The translations under genes and the position numbers were made by a program. Shown here one piece after another: positions 38,084-46,941 of a DNA stretch of 64,000 nt (positions are counted from its first letter, which is position 1; every line of letters starts with the position of its first letter). The notes beneath the pieces are model-generated. The model was not told the DNA's origin, ran no database searches, and saw only the letters and a program-made list of their open reading frames with translations. Source of the DNA: Verrucomicrobiota bacterium (lineage in GTDB: Bacteria; Verrucomicrobiota; Verrucomicrobiia; Limisphaerales; JAHDYP01); NCBI GenBank assembly GCA_023383055.1, contig JAHDYP010000004.1, forward strand, positions 39,721-103,720, in the 5' to 3' direction.

Positions 38084-39622
38084 ATGTCCGCAATCCATCT
38101 TTCCTTGGTCGATACGGTTCTGATTGTCGCGTATCTGGTCGGGGTGGCGGCGCTCGGGATCTGGTTCAGCCGCGGCATCCAGAGCAGCAAAGACTTCTTC
38201 CTGGCCGGCAAATCGTTGCCCTGGTGGGCGGCCGGGTTGTCGCTGGTGGTGTCGGACATTGGGGCCAAGGACATGGTGGGGTTGGCGGGCGATTCGTATC
38301 GCTACGGCCTGGTCATGATGAACTTCGATTTCATCGGCTGCATCTTTCCCGTCTTGATCGCGGCCTTTCTCTTCATGCCCTTCTTCTGGCTGGCGGGGGT
38401 GTACACCGTCCCCGAGTATCTGGGCCGCCGCTACAACCTCGGCGTGCGCACCTTCTTCGCCGTGATCTGGGTCCTGTTCATGGTCGGCACCCTCGGCACC
38501 ATCTTCGTCAGCGCCGCCGCCATGTTCGAAGCCCTGCTGGGCTGGAACTTCTGGACCTCGGTCCTGTTGACGGCATTGCTCGTGGGACTCTACACGGCCT
38601 GGGGCGGCTTGCGCGCGGTGGTGGTCACCGACGCCCTGTCGTGCGTCATTCTCATTCTGGGCGCGGGCTTGATCTGTGGCCTGGGCCTGGCCGAGGCCGG
38701 CGGATGGACTGACGTGAAGCAGGCCGTCGCCCAGATGGAATGGACGGAGCACCACCTGAAACTCCTGCCGCCGGCCGATCATCCGGTCTATCCCTGGCCC
38801 GCGGTCCTGCTCGGCCTCGGGTTCGTGCTGGGTCCGGCTTACTGGATTGGCAACCAGGCCATCGTCCAACGGACCCTGGGAACGCGCACCCAAAACGAGG
38901 CGCGCGCTTCCTATGTCTTTTGCGCCGCCATCAAGCTGGTGTTCCCCATCCTGCTGGTCGTCCCGGGACTGATCGCCCTGGCACTCTTCTCGAAGGAACT
39001 GGGCGAGCCAGGCGCGGATTGGGATGGGAACCGCGTGTTGCCCATGCTCGTCGTGCGACTCTTGCCTCCGGGGGTGTTGGGACTGGTCATGGGCGCGTTC
39101 TTCGCCGGCGTCATGTCCAACCTCGATTCTTACGTCAACTCGGCGAGCACCATGATCGTTACGGACATTTACCGGCCCTTCCTGCGCCCGCACGCATCCG
39201 ACCGCGAATGCCTGGCGCTCGGCCGCTGGCTTGTGGTCGCTTTGTTGCTGGGTGGCGTGGCAATCAGTTATCCCGTGAAAGCGGGGTTCGGCTCGGTTTT
39301 CGAGGCGTTCCAGACGTTTCTTTCATTCTTCCAGGGACCGCTGCTGGCGCTGCTGCTGATGGGAATGCTGACACGACGCGCCACACCGTGGGGCGGAGTC
39401 GCCGGCATGTTGATCGGGGTCGGCACCTCGATCACCCTGACTTCCGCGCAATGGTTGTTCGGATTGGAGGGAGGAGTTCCATTCCTGTGGGTGGCGTGGT
39501 GGTCGTTCGTCGCGGCCTTGGGCGCCGTTACCCTGGTCAGCGCAGTTACGCGGCCTCATCCCACGGAACAGTTGCGCGGACTCGTCTGCTGGCTGCCGGC
39601 AAATGAATCAAGGCACCCATGA
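38084..39622 (+). CDS. Sodium/solute symporter (SSS family)
   Basis: SKDFFLAGKSLPWWAAGLSLVVSDIGAKDMVGLAGDSYRYGL; multi-TM. Confidence 0.92.
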   Translation: MSAIHLSLVDTVLIVAYLVGVAALGIWFSRGIQSSKDFFLAGKSLPWWAAGLSLVVSDIGAKDMVGLAGDSYRYGLVMMNFDFIGCIFPVLIAAFLFMPFFWLAGVYTVPEYLGRRYNLGVRTFFAVIWVLFMVGTLGTIFVSAAAMFEALLGWNFWTSVLLTALLVGLYTAWGGLRAVVVTDALSCVILILGAGLICGLGLAEAGGWTDVKQAVAQMEWTEHHLKLLPPADHPVYPWPAVLLGLGFVLGPAYWIGNQAIVQRTLGTRTQNEARASYVFCAAIKLVFPILLVVPGLIALALFSKELGEPGADWDGNRVLPMLVVRLLPPGVLGLVMGAFFAGVMSNLDSYVNSASTMIVTDIYRPFLRPHASDRECLALGRWLVVALLLGGVAISYPVKAGFGSVFEAFQTFLSFFQGPLLALLLMGMLTRRATPWGGVAGMLIGVGTSITLTSAQWLFGLEGGVPFLWVAWWSFVAALGAVTLVSAVTRPHPTEQLRGLVCWLPANESRHP

Positions 39623-39852
39623 ACCCGATGTTCGGCTTTATCCAATCCTCGCTGCTGATGGCCGCGCTGCCCACGTGGACCGGCAAAGCGGCGTTCATCG
39701 GCGCTTTCGTCCTCCTGGTGGTGGTGTTGGTCCTCTTGCCACCGCGCTTGGCGGGCGAGACCGGCCGGGTGGTTCCCTGGTGGCGCAGGGTCCGGCTTTG
39801 GGCTGTGGTCGTGGCCCTGATTCAGATTGCCATTTACGCTTGTTGGGGCTGA
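39619..39852 (+). CDS. 77-aa two-TM membrane protein, ATGA-coupled to the SSS symporter
   Basis: Starts inside the stop of the symporter; FIGAFVLLVVVLVLLPP and LWAVVVALIQIAIYACW hydrophobic stretches. Confidence 0.7.
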   Translation: MNPMFGFIQSSLLMAALPTWTGKAAFIGAFVLLVVVLVLLPPRLAGETGRVVPWWRRVRLWAVVVALIQIAIYACWG

Positions 39853-39862
39853 TTGTAACCGT

Positions 39863-39895
39863 CATCGGAGCGCCGGCCTCCGGCACGGCGACGTT
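39863..39895 (-). repeat. 33-bp REP-like element, inverted copy 1
   Basis: catcggagcgccggcctccggcacggcgacgtt; reverse complement matches 40849-40881 with one mismatch. Confidence 0.9.
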
Positions 39896-39933
39896 GCGAA
39901 GCGGGTCTTCACCTGCCCGATAATCGTGCACCG

Positions 39934-40347
39934 TCAATGGGTTTCGATCACCGGCTGGAGCAGCGGTAGAGCCGAGAAATAGCGCCGCAGGTAACCTCGG
40001 TCCGAGGCCGCCAGTCGGTCCGCCTGGACCAAGGCATGGGCCGCCACGAGGAAATCCGGAATGAGCTGTTCCCGGGGACCGCCGGCATTGCGATAAGCGC
40101 GAAAGGACGATCCTGCCTGCCAGGCCGCCGCAGGCGTCAGGGATTCAAAGGAGACACCCAGCTTCGCCAACGCCTCCTGCAGGTTCGTTTCGGCGGCAAA
40201 CGCCGGGGCCAACTCCGCATAGACCACATCGCAGATCACCAACTGTCCCTCACGTCGTGCCTCGATCAGACATCTTACCCAGGCACGGGCGTCGGGTTCG
40301 TCATTGAATATGGCGAGCAACGCCGACGAATCGATGGCGGTCTTCAT
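39934..40347 (-). CDS. PIN-domain toxin-like protein (VapC type)
   Basis: MKTAIDSSALLAIFNDEPDARAWVRCLIEARREGQLVICDVVYAELAPAF...LIPDFLVAAHALVQADRLAASDRGYLRRYF. Confidence 0.85.
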   Translation of the reverse strand: MKTAIDSSALLAIFNDEPDARAWVRCLIEARREGQLVICDVVYAELAPAFAAETNLQEALAKLGVSFESLTPAAAWQAGSSFRAYRNAGGPREQLIPDFLVAAHALVQADRLAASDRGYLRRYFSALPLLQPVIETH

Positions 40348-40355
40348 CCCTGCTC

Positions 40356-40586
40356 TTACTCTGCCGGTCCACGAGTCTCGTCCAGCCACTCCTTCGAACC
40401 ACCGCCCAGCCTGCCCTTGATACAGCCAACCGCGGAAAGCATTTCATCCTCATCGAAAACCGGCACCGCTTTGAGGAACGGCGCCGTTTCATCGAAGTCC
40501 AGGAGTTGCCCGGTCTTCAACCCGAGTTTCTCGCGAATCACAGCGGGGATCGTCACCTGCCCCTTGCTCGTAATGGTCGCTTTCAT
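40356..40586 (-). CDS. AbrB/MazE-like (SpoVT-AbrB) antitoxin
   Basis: MKATITSKGQVTIPAVIREKLGLKTGQLLDFDE. Confidence 0.88.
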   Translation of the reverse strand: MKATITSKGQVTIPAVIREKLGLKTGQLLDFDETAPFLKAVPVFDEDEMLSAVGCIKGRLGGGSKEWLDETRGPAE

Positions 40587-40848
40587 TGCGCGAATGTAAG
40601 GAATTGACGAAAGATTTACAAGTAACGATCTGATAAGACCCCTTCGCAGCGAACCCGACACACAGGGTGACAGGTTCATGGTGACGTCCCTGCATTTTCA
40701 CTGGAAAATATTGCAATCAAATGGTTTACGTTTTACGAGTGCGGAATAGTGCCTGGCACTTTACCACTGACAACGCTGGTCAGGTCGTCAACCGCAGGCG
40801 GTGGGCGACCTGGCTTTTGAACGTTAGGGGCTACGCAGCGAGGTCCTC

Positions 40849-40881
40849 AACATCGCCGTGCCGGAGGCCGGCGCTCCGATG
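40849..40881 (+). repeat. 33-bp REP-like element, inverted copy 2, followed by a diverged copy at 40911-40935
   Basis: aacatcgccgtgccggaggccggcgctccgatg. Confidence 0.9.
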
Positions 40882-40950
40882 TGGTCGCGGAATGGATTTT
40901 GGAGTGACGCCCTCCCGGAGGCCGAGGCTCCAATGCGATTGCGCCCGCCC

Positions 40951-42024
40951 CTATTCCTCCGCCGCGATCGCTTGCATGGCGGCGCGCAGGTAACCCAGGG
41001 CGTAGGCCATGCCGGCATGCCAGGGCGCGCCACAGGTCATCTGCGGCGCGTGATCCGGGATGATGACGCCGGTATAGCCGTTCCGCCGCAGTATGCGGAG
41101 CACACGCGCCACGTCCACGTCTCCATCGTCAATGAACGTTTCCCGGTAGTATGGGACCTTGCCCCGCACGTTGCGGAGGTGCACATACGCGAGCTTGCCC
41201 AGCCGGCTGTAAGTGTCCACCGCTTCGTAGATGTCGCCTTCGGACATCTCGGAGAGCGTGCCCACGCAGAATTCGAGGGCGTTCCGCGGGCTCGGCTTGA
41301 GATCAAGCAGCTTCTGATAGAGCCGTGGTTGGTACACCAGCCGCGGCTGACCGCGCACCGTGGGCATCGGCGGATCATCCGGATGCGCCGCGAGGGTGAC
41401 GCCGGCCTCTTCCGCAACCGGGATCAGTGCATCGAGAAAGTCTCTCAACCGTTGCCAGAGCTGATCCGTTGTGGCGGGCGGTACCGTCCCGGGAGGCGCC
41501 TTCGGGTCCACGACCATGTTCCAAACCATCCCGCGAGGCATCGGTTCGTCGAATGGCCCGTCCATGCCCACGGCCTCAGCCGCGCCGCGGGCAAATGGCC
41601 CCTTGATTCGACCGGCCACACCGGCAATCGAAAAGTTGTAGCCGAAGACAGGGATACCGGCGCGACCGACGGCGCGGATGAGGTCCTGAAGATTGGCCAA
41701 CTGCCGGGCCTTCCTGGGGCCGTCCACCAGGACATCGCCCCAATGCGCGGGATCGAAATTCTCGATTGCCTCCAACTCCAATCCGTGTTCGTTGATCCGC
41801 CTTTTCAAGGCCAGGAGCTCTTCGCAGGTCCAGTGTCGATCGGGATCCCCGGCCAACCCCCAGCCGGCGGCGGTCCCGACGGGTTGATCGCCCGGGCGAT
41901 TGCCGCATGACGATCGAAAATAATCGACCAGGTGGATCACCAGATGGGTACAACCGCATTGCCGGGCAAAACGATAGTGGTCCTCGTCGAGTTGGTGCCG
42001 ATACAAACCAAGTCCCAGTTTCAT
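40951..42024 (-). CDS. uxuA: Mannonate dehydratase
   Basis: MKLGLGLYRHQLDEDHYRFARQCGCTHLVIHLVDY; IPVFGYNFSIAGVAG; GVTLAAHPDDPPMPTVRGQPRLVY; NALEFCVGTLSEM; YVHLRNVRG. Confidence 0.82.
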   Translation of the reverse strand: MKLGLGLYRHQLDEDHYRFARQCGCTHLVIHLVDYFRSSCGNRPGDQPVGTAAGWGLAGDPDRHWTCEELLALKRRINEHGLELEAIENFDPAHWGDVLVDGPRKARQLANLQDLIRAVGRAGIPVFGYNFSIAGVAGRIKGPFARGAAEAVGMDGPFDEPMPRGMVWNMVVDPKAPPGTVPPATTDQLWQRLRDFLDALIPVAEEAGVTLAAHPDDPPMPTVRGQPRLVYQPRLYQKLLDLKPSPRNALEFCVGTLSEMSEGDIYEAVDTYSRLGKLAYVHLRNVRGKVPYYRETFIDDGDVDVARVLRILRRNGYTGVIIPDHAPQMTCGAPWHAGMAYALGYLRAAMQAIAAEE

Positions 42025-42042
42025 GTCGTATCGCTCGTGACG

Positions 42043-42867
42043 TCAGAATCCAATGCTCGCACCGCCATCCACGGGCAGCACGACCCCGGTAATGAAGCGG
42101 GCGGCCGGAGACGCCAGAAAGACCGCCGCCATGCCCACGTCCTCCGGTTCTCCCAATCGCGCCATAGGGGTCCGGTTCAGAATCCGCTCGCGCCGTTTGG
42201 GATCGCCGGCCATGGCCTTGCGGGACATCTCGGTTTGGATCCAGCCCGGTGCGAGGGCGTTGACGCGGACGCCGTGGGGCGACCACTCCGTTGCCATTGC
42301 CCGGACCATGCCGACGTAGGCACTCTTGGCCGCACTGTAAGCCACGACATTGGGAATGCCCATCAACGAAGCCATGGAGGCAATAAACAAGATCGAGCCC
42401 GATCGCCGCTCGATCATCCCCGGTCCCACCGCGCGACCCAGGGCATGGGCGGCCAGAACGTGGGTCGTCAGCACCTCGAGAAACTCCGCCTCGGTCGTTT
42501 CGAGGATCGGTTTCTTGAGGTGAACACCGGCATTGTTGACGAGGATACCGATGGGTCCCCAATGACGCGTGACGCGTTCCACCAGCGCGGGCGCTTTGTC
42601 CAGCTGGTCGACGTCATGCACGACATAATCCGCGTTGGTTCCGATTTGAGCGACGGCTTCCCGGAGCACAGCCTCACGTCGGGCGGCCAGGATCACGCGA
42701 GCGCCGGCTGCCGCCATGCACCGTCCCATGGCCAGACCCAACCCCGATCCGCCGCCCGTGATCAGCGCCAACTGGCCGTCCAAACGGAAAGCCGCTGGCG
42801 ACTGCGATAGCGCGCGATCAGCGGCCAGGGGCGGATGCTGATCGGATTGATTCGTCATGTGATCCAT
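42043..42867 (-). CDS. SDR family oxidoreductase, sugar-acid dehydrogenase-like
   Basis: [77 protein letters not shown]. Confidence 0.9.
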   Translation of the reverse strand: MDHMTNQSDQHPPLAADRALSQSPAAFRLDGQLALITGGGSGLGLAMGRCMAAAGARVILAARREAVLREAVAQIGTNADYVVHDVDQLDKAPALVERVTRHWGPIGILVNNAGVHLKKPILETTEAEFLEVLTTHVLAAHALGRAVGPGMIERRSGSILFIASMASLMGIPNVVAYSAAKSAYVGMVRAMATEWSPHGVRVNALAPGWIQTEMSRKAMAGDPKRRERILNRTPMARLGEPEDVGMAAVFLASPAARFITGVVLPVDGGASIGF

Positions 42868-43058
42868 TCCATTCCATTCCACCGTACGGGGCGCAAAACG
42901 CGCGCAGGTATATCGTATCGCCGCGTCCTCGACAAGCAATGCTGTCGGCTGTTCCGGTTCCACCAGCCATTTACCTGCGCCACGCCGGGATGATTCATGG
43001 ATTCAGGGACTTCTCCGCCTTAAAGAGAATTTGCCCAGCTAAAATGTCCAATCTCCCG

Positions 43059-43100
43059 CGTCCCAATTCTATGTCGCATATGCGACATGAAATCGGGACG
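43059..43100. promoter_or_regulatory. 42-bp palindromic element with perfect 18-bp core ATGTCGCATATGCGACAT and CGTCCC/GGGACG outer arms
   Basis: Exact self-complementarity of 43071-43088; outer 6-bp arms symmetrically placed. Confidence 0.6.
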
Positions 43101-43201
43101 TGGCGGAAGCGACGAGAACATTCGAGTGCGGCTGCGCGGTCGCCTGCTGCCCGTGCGATTGGTGCCCCCAACCAGTTACCTTCACCAAGCTGGGATGGGA
43201 A

Positions 43202-43284
43202 CAGGGTGACAGGTTCGTGGGCGGCCTTCACTAAACTGACATGGGATTGTAGCCGCGATAGGGTGACAGGTTCATGGGCGGGGT
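43202..43284 (+). repeat. Two tandem copies of the GGGTGACAGGTTC(A/G)TGGGCGG repeat
   Basis: cagggtgacaggttcgtgggcgg at 43202 and agggtgacaggttcatgggcgg at 43260, with similar ttcacc/ttcact...tggga sequence upstream of each. Confidence 0.8.
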
Positions 43285-43348
43285 GTTGGCTGATTATGGT
43301 CGACGGGCCATGAGAGTTTTGCTTAATTCCGATTCCAGCCAAGAAACC

Positions 43349-44407
43349 ATGGACCTTAAGAAGTGGGATATTTTCAAGCGCTGTGGCCAACGCCGGGGTG
43401 TGGGGCATACACCCGTGGCGCTGATTGTAGACAGCCCGTGGATTCCCGGGCATCTCGGTATCTCGACGTTGGATTATTTGAGCGTGCCCGAGGTTTGGCT
43501 CGAGGCGAACCTGCGCGTGGAACAAGAATTGGCCGAGGCGATTCTGCTGCCAGGCTTTTGGGTCGAGATGGGCATGACGGCGGAGCCCAGCGCGTTTGGC
43601 TGCAAAGTCAGCCTGTTTCCCGATCGGACGCCGATCGCCCATCCCTTGACCGAAAAGATTGAGGCACTCGAAGGTCTGACGGTTCCCGATCCGCTCACGG
43701 ACGGTCTTCTGCCGCTGATCCTGAATTATTACCGTCGCGCGGAGCCTCGCATCAACGACGCCGGGCACGTGATCAAGATGGTGGCGGCACGAGGGCCGTT
43801 GACGGTGGCGTCACATCTTCTGGGGGTGACCGAATTTCTGCTGGCGTTGAAGCTGAAGCCGGCGGCGACCCAGGCGCTATTGCGGGTGACCGCGACGCTG
43901 GTGCGCACCTGGCTGCAGGCCCAGGCGGACGCCCTCGAAGAAGTCGAGGCGGTGATGGTGCTCGACGACATCGCCGGTTTCCTTTCGCCGACCGATTACC
44001 TGGAGTTCGCGCATCCGCACTTGAAGACCGTGTTCGACGCATTCCCGGGCGCGCTGAAGGTATTCCATAACGACACGAACAACGCGGTGTCCTACCGGCA
44101 CATGGCCGACCTGGGCATTCACATCTTCAACTTCACGCACCTCCAACCCCTCGACCAAGTGCGACGACTCGTCGGCCCGGACCTGTGTCTGATGGGCAAT
44201 GTCCCTCCGCTCGAAGTGCTGGCCGAGGGGACACCTGACCAGGTCCGCACCGCAGCCCGGCATTGCCTCGAGATTCACGGTCGCCGTCCCGGACTCCTTC
44301 TATCCGCCGGGGGCGGTGTTTCACCCGGCACGCCGGGAGCCAATCTCGCGGCGTTGATCGAGGCAGCCCGGGATGGGGATCCTGAGCCTCGCGAGCATCG
44401 ACTATGA
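43349..44407 (+). CDS. Uroporphyrinogen decarboxylase (URO-D) family protein
   Basis: GPLTVASHLLGVTEFLLAL; VMVLDDIAGFLSPTDYLEFAHPHLKTVFDAF; KVFHNDTN; GNVPPLEVLAEGTPDQVRTAARHCLE. Confidence 0.82.
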   Translation: MDLKKWDIFKRCGQRRGVGHTPVALIVDSPWIPGHLGISTLDYLSVPEVWLEANLRVEQELAEAILLPGFWVEMGMTAEPSAFGCKVSLFPDRTPIAHPLTEKIEALEGLTVPDPLTDGLLPLILNYYRRAEPRINDAGHVIKMVAARGPLTVASHLLGVTEFLLALKLKPAATQALLRVTATLVRTWLQAQADALEEVEAVMVLDDIAGFLSPTDYLEFAHPHLKTVFDAFPGALKVFHNDTNNAVSYRHMADLGIHIFNFTHLQPLDQVRRLVGPDLCLMGNVPPLEVLAEGTPDQVRTAARHCLEIHGRRPGLLLSAGGGVSPGTPGANLAALIEAARDGDPEPREHRL

Positions 44408-45561
44408 TCAAGATTGCCATCGTCGGAACCGGAGCGATTTCGGACACACACCTCCGGGCTTACGGGAAGTTCAGGGGTCACTGTCAGGTGGTTGCGCTGG
44501 TTGATCTTTATCCCGACAAAGCCCGAGCGAAGGCCGCCGAACACGGTCTGCCGGCCACGGTCTATCCGAATTACCAGGAACTGCTCGCGAAGGAGCACTT
44601 CGACGCCGCGTCGGTGTGTCTGCCGCCCTTCGGTCACGCGGAGGCTGCCCAGACCCTGTTGCGGGCCCGCAAGCATGTGCTGGTCGAAAAGCCGATGGCG
44701 ACTTGCCTCGAGGAATGCGATGCCATGCTCGCGGCGGCCGAAGCCGGCGGTTCGCTCCTGTCCGTGGTCGCGCAAAGCCGTTTCAAGACCCCGATGATGA
44801 AACTGAAGGCCATCCTGGACTCCGGCCGCATCGGCAGGATCCTCCATGCCCAGGTGGATTCGTTCTGGTGGCGTGGCGGTCGTTACTACGACTTGTGGTG
44901 GCGCGGCACGTGGGAGAAAGAAGGCGGGGGCTGCACCATGAACCACGCGGTCCATCATATTGACATCTTTCAGTGGCTGCGCGGGCTGCCCTCCTCGCTC
45001 CAGGCGGTCACGCTCAATCTCGGCCACGAGAATTCCGAGGTCGAAGATTTTTCGACCGCCATCCTGACCTATGCCGATGGGTCGGTCGGCCAGATCACGG
45101 CATCCCTCGTGCACCACGGCGAATCCCAACAACTGATCTTCCAAGGGGAACATGCCAGGGTCTCCGTCCCATGGCAGGTCCTGGCGACCGACCAGCGTGA
45201 CAACGGATTTCCCCAGGATAATCCCGCGCTCGCCGCGCAGTTGCAGGCTGACTACGATCGATTGCCCGCCGTCACCGAAGAAGGGCACGACGGCCAGATC
45301 CAGAACTTCCTGGAAGCGATCGCCGGCCGGCAAGAGCTGCTGGTGGACGGCCACGAAGGGCGAAAGACCATCGAGTTGATCACGGCGATTTACCAGTCCG
45401 GGCATTTGGGGAGGGCGGTGACATTGCCGCTCGGCCCGCGGGACCCGTTTTATACTCGAGAGGGGATTCTGCAGCGGGCGCGGCGTTACCATCAGAAGAC
45501 CCGGAACGTGGAAAACTTCAACGACAACACCATCACCCTGGGTGGCAACTACGGCCGATAA
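44404..45561 (+). CDS. Gfo/Idh/MocA family oxidoreductase
   Basis: IKIAIVGTGAISDTHLRAY; CLPPFGHAEAAQTLLRARKHVLVEKPMATCLEECDAM. Confidence 0.93.
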   Translation: MIKIAIVGTGAISDTHLRAYGKFRGHCQVVALVDLYPDKARAKAAEHGLPATVYPNYQELLAKEHFDAASVCLPPFGHAEAAQTLLRARKHVLVEKPMATCLEECDAMLAAAEAGGSLLSVVAQSRFKTPMMKLKAILDSGRIGRILHAQVDSFWWRGGRYYDLWWRGTWEKEGGGCTMNHAVHHIDIFQWLRGLPSSLQAVTLNLGHENSEVEDFSTAILTYADGSVGQITASLVHHGESQQLIFQGEHARVSVPWQVLATDQRDNGFPQDNPALAAQLQADYDRLPAVTEEGHDGQIQNFLEAIAGRQELLVDGHEGRKTIELITAIYQSGHLGRAVTLPLGPRDPFYTREGILQRARRYHQKTRNVENFNDNTITLGGNYGR

Positions 45562-45575
45562 CCAACTCGCGAACC

Positions 45576-46676
45576 ATGGCAGACGCTCAGAAATCCGACG
45601 GCATGCGCTACGCCCCCAAAGGCAAAGCCCTCAAGGTCTGTGGCCCCGGCGAGTTCCGATTCGCCGCCATCGGCCTGGATCACGGTCACATCTACGGCCA
45701 ATGCAACGGGCTCCTGGAAGCTGGCGCCGAGTTGGTGTGGGTCCATGACCCCGATCCCGCCAAGGTCGCCGAGTTTTGCAGAACCTATCCCGGCACCAGG
45801 ATCGCCCGGAGCGAAGTCGAGATCCTCGAGGATCCCTCGATTCACCTGGTCGCAAGCGCGCCGGTGCCCTGCGAACGGTGTCCGCTCGGGTTACGGGTCA
45901 TGCGCCACGGCAAAGACTATTTCACGGACAAACCACCGATGACCACCCTGGCCCAACTGGCCGAAGCCCGGGCGGAGGTCGAGGCCACCGGGCGCATCTA
46001 TGCCGTCTACTATGCCGAACGGCTGCATGTGGAAGCCGCCGTCCATGCGGGTGAGCTCATTCAAAAGGGCGCTATCGGTCGCGTGCTCCAGGTAATCGGA
46101 CTCGGTCCCCACCGGATCAATGCCGCTTCCCGCCCGTCCTGGTTCTGGGAACGTGATCGGTATGGCGGGATTCTCGTGGATATCGGCAGCCACCAGATCG
46201 AACAGTTCCTTCATTACGCCGGCGCCAGGGAAGCACGCGTGTTGCACAGCAAGGTTGCCAATTATCAGTGGCCCCAGCACCCGGAGTTCGAGGATTTCGG
46301 CGATGCCACCCTGGTTGCGGACAACGGTGCGACCCAATATCTCCGGGTGGATTGGTTCACTCCTCCGGGTCTGGGCGCATGGGGCGACGGCCGAACTGTG
46401 ATCCTCGGCACCGAAGGAACCATCGAGCTGCGCAAGTATCTCGATATCGCCCGCGATCCCGAGGGCGATCATGTTTACCTGGTCGATGCCCGTGGCGAAC
46501 ATCACTACGCCGTGCATGGCAAGGTCGGGTTCCCGTATTTCGGACAACTCATCCTGGATTGCCTGCATCGCAGCGAGACCGCGATGCCGCAGAAGCACAC
46601 CTTCCTGGCGATCGAGCTCGCGCTCCAGGCTCAGGCCCAGGCAACGCGGATTGGCTCGGGCCCAGATCCCCGGTGA
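45576..46676 (+). CDS. Gfo/Idh/MocA family oxidoreductase
   Basis: FRFAAIGLDHGHIYGQCNGLLEAGAELVWVHDPDPAKVAEF; VMRHGKDYFTDKPPMTTLAQLAEARAEVEATGRIYAVYYAERLH. Confidence 0.9.
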   Translation: MADAQKSDGMRYAPKGKALKVCGPGEFRFAAIGLDHGHIYGQCNGLLEAGAELVWVHDPDPAKVAEFCRTYPGTRIARSEVEILEDPSIHLVASAPVPCERCPLGLRVMRHGKDYFTDKPPMTTLAQLAEARAEVEATGRIYAVYYAERLHVEAAVHAGELIQKGAIGRVLQVIGLGPHRINAASRPSWFWERDRYGGILVDIGSHQIEQFLHYAGAREARVLHSKVANYQWPQHPEFEDFGDATLVADNGATQYLRVDWFTPPGLGAWGDGRTVILGTEGTIELRKYLDIARDPEGDHVYLVDARGEHHYAVHGKVGFPYFGQLILDCLHRSETAMPQKHTFLAIELALQAQAQATRIGSGPDPR

Positions 46677-46720
46677 ACCCGGACGGATCTGGCTCAGGAT
46701 TGGATTGCGGACCGGGGTCA

Positions 46721-46768
46721 AAGCGCCGTCGGCGCTACCGCTCTGCCGGCGCAGTCCAAATAGCCGCG
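46721..46768 (+). repeat. About 48-bp REP-like repeat, copy 1
   Basis: gcgccgtcggcgctaccgctctgccggcgcagtccaaatagccgcggg; copy 2 at 56042-56090 shares the exact 19-mer ctctgccggcgcagtccaa. Confidence 0.85.
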
Positions 46769-46941
46769 GGTTTATGGAGTGCGGCGGCAAACGCAGTGCG
46801 ACGCCGCTTTGGCTTCCGTGCGGGAGGCAGGTACGCGGATGATATTCTGGAAGAAGTGAAATTGCCATCCCGATGCGAATGGCTGTGGGTTTCCGGTCTG
46901 ATGTTGACCAGGCGGGTTGGAAAGAGCTTAGCTCACCCAAG

